Source of the DNA: CAYFUL01 sp964346375
GTDB lineage: Bacteria; Bacillota; Clostridia; Tissierellales; Peptoniphilaceae
Reading direction: 5' to 3'
Length of the DNA stretch: 6,092 bases
Assembly: GCA_964346375.1 (NCBI GenBank)
Contig: CAYFUL010000075.1
Coordinates: 1 to 6,092 of the forward strand
The notes beneath the pieces are model-generated. The model was not told where the DNA came from and did not search any database. It worked only from the letters and a program-made list of their open reading frames with translations. Every line of letters begins with the position of its first letter. Within the stretch, counting starts at the first letter, position 1. Both the position numbers and the translations under genes were made by a program. Shown here piece after piece: positions 5,744-6,092 of this stretch.

Positions 5744-5780
5744 AGAAACTGCGTAATTTCTCCCCTGGTTCCCCTTCATT
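5721..5780. repeat. Palindromic intergenic repeat, copy B
   Basis: It matches 1-60 at 57 of 60 positions in the same orientation. The outer 13-bp stem (5725-5737 with 5766-5778) is identical in both copies. The inner stem here is one pair longer (GGGGAGAAA with TTTCTCCCC), because base 5765 is C where copy A has A at 45. The other differences lie in the apical loop. A short AT-rich stretch (5781-5848) without recognisable features follows. Confidence 0.87.
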
Positions 5781-5848
5781 TAATTAAAAAAGTAATTTTA
5801 TAGATTAACCTATGCAAAAACATCTATCAAAAAACACCCTTCTTCCCC

Positions 5849-5896
5849 AAAATCAATATTTACATTGCTCTGTGAACAAATGTAAATATTGATTTT
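5849..5896. repeat. Perfect 18-bp inverted repeat upstream of secG
   Basis: AAAATCAATATTTACATT (5849-5866) is exactly mirrored by 5879-5896 around a 12-nt spacer. The right arm contains the -35 hexamer of the secG promoter. It could be an intrinsic terminator for upstream transcription, though only four T and then ATATATA follow. It could also be a two-site operator for a dimeric repressor. The sequence alone does not decide between these. Confidence 0.75.
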
Positions 5897-5917
5897 ATAT
5901 ATACCCTATGTTAGAAT
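5889..5917 (+). promoter_or_regulatory. secG promoter (extended -10)
   Basis: The -35 box TTGATT is at 5889-5894. After a 17-bp spacer comes the -10 box TAGAAT (5912-5917), preceded by TGT (5909-5911), which makes an extended -10 element. Transcription should start near 5924, giving a 5' leader of about 30 nt. The -35 sits in the right arm of the 18-bp inverted repeat. Confidence 0.78.
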
Positions 5918-5953
5918 TTATGTGTTAATCATAAATAGGGAATGGAGGTTAAT

Positions 5954-6092
5954 ATGAGTACTATTTTATCTATATTAGTAGTTATTTCAAGTGTTGTCAT
6001 TATTGGCGCAGTTATGACTATGGAATCTGAACAAGCTGGTCTTGGAACTCTTGATGCTAGTGAAGCTGCTCTTTGGGGACAAAATAGAGGTT
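5954..6092 (+). CDS. secG: SecG, preprotein translocase subunit (5' part only)
   Basis: These are the first 46 codons of SecG, the small membrane subunit of the SecYEG export channel. A hydrophobic segment at residues 4-22 (ILSILVVISSVVIIGAV) is the first membrane helix. It is followed by the cytoplasmic loop with the family's Gly-Leu-Gly turn (QAGLG, 27-31) and the conserved LWGQNRG (40-46), corresponding to the usual LFG-x-x-x-G stretch. SecG is normally about 75 residues, so the second helix lies beyond the window edge. GGAGG at 5944-5948 is 5 nt before the ATG and fixes the start. It has its own promoter at 5889-5917. Confidence 0.88.
   Translation, partial: MSTILSILVVISSVVIIGAVMTMESEQAGLGTLDASEAALWGQNRG

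Noticed and set aside
5849..5896. Identity of the 18-bp inverted repeat as a named operator (Fur, MecI/BlaI or CopY type)
   Set aside because: It resembles TACA/TGTA boxes only superficially, and the 12-nt spacer does not fit those sites. No regulator is encoded in the window.

Overview
The window looks like chromosomal DNA of an AT-rich, low-GC Gram-positive bacterium (Bacillota). Evidence for this is a tryptophan T-box leader, strong AGGAG-type ribosome binding sites, a lipobox lipoprotein, a secreted protein with copper-amine-oxidase-N-like 'stalk' repeats, and a SecG start. The style of the intergenic repeats and of SecG suggests an anaerobic coccus-type lineage (Tissierellia/Peptoniphilaceae). 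That placement is an impression, not a demonstration.

Layout. Positions 1-60 hold a palindromic repeat. Positions 159-452 hold a promoter and a complete T-box leader: Stem I, a UGG specifier, the T-box bulge, and mutually exclusive antiterminator and terminator. Positions 488-3151 hold a tightly packed, partly overlapping three-gene operon, trpX-trpY-trpZ. It encodes a solute-binding lipoprotein, a permease and an ATPase of a tryptophan ABC importer, and it ends at an intrinsic terminator overlapping the trpZ stop codon. Positions 3168-3624 contain no credible gene. They hold a composite repeat module: a nested hairpin, C-runs, a conserved-loop hairpin and a 91-bp repeat segment. Positions 3625-5085 (minus strand) encode a secreted stalk-domain protein with its own terminator and a candidate -10 box. 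Positions 5271-5498 hold a small orphan reading frame with no ATG, possibly a gene remnant. Positions 5539-5780 hold a second composite repeat module, partly inverted relative to the first, whose end hairpin matches the window's first 60 bases at 57 of 60 positions. Positions 5849-5953 hold a perfect 18-bp inverted repeat overlapping a strong extended -10 promoter. The start of secG begins at 5954 and is cut by the window end.

How it works together. When uncharged tRNA-Trp accumulates, the leader should switch to the antiterminator and allow expression of the importer. The importer is almost free of tryptophan (2 Trp in 890 residues), which fits a protein made during Trp starvation. The rest of the window is independent: an exported protein of unknown role, a translocase subunit, and a family of structured, G-run-containing intergenic repeats. 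Those repeats are the least explained part of the sequence. I found no transposase, CRISPR array, tRNA or rRNA, and nothing clearly like an unknown multi-gene system.
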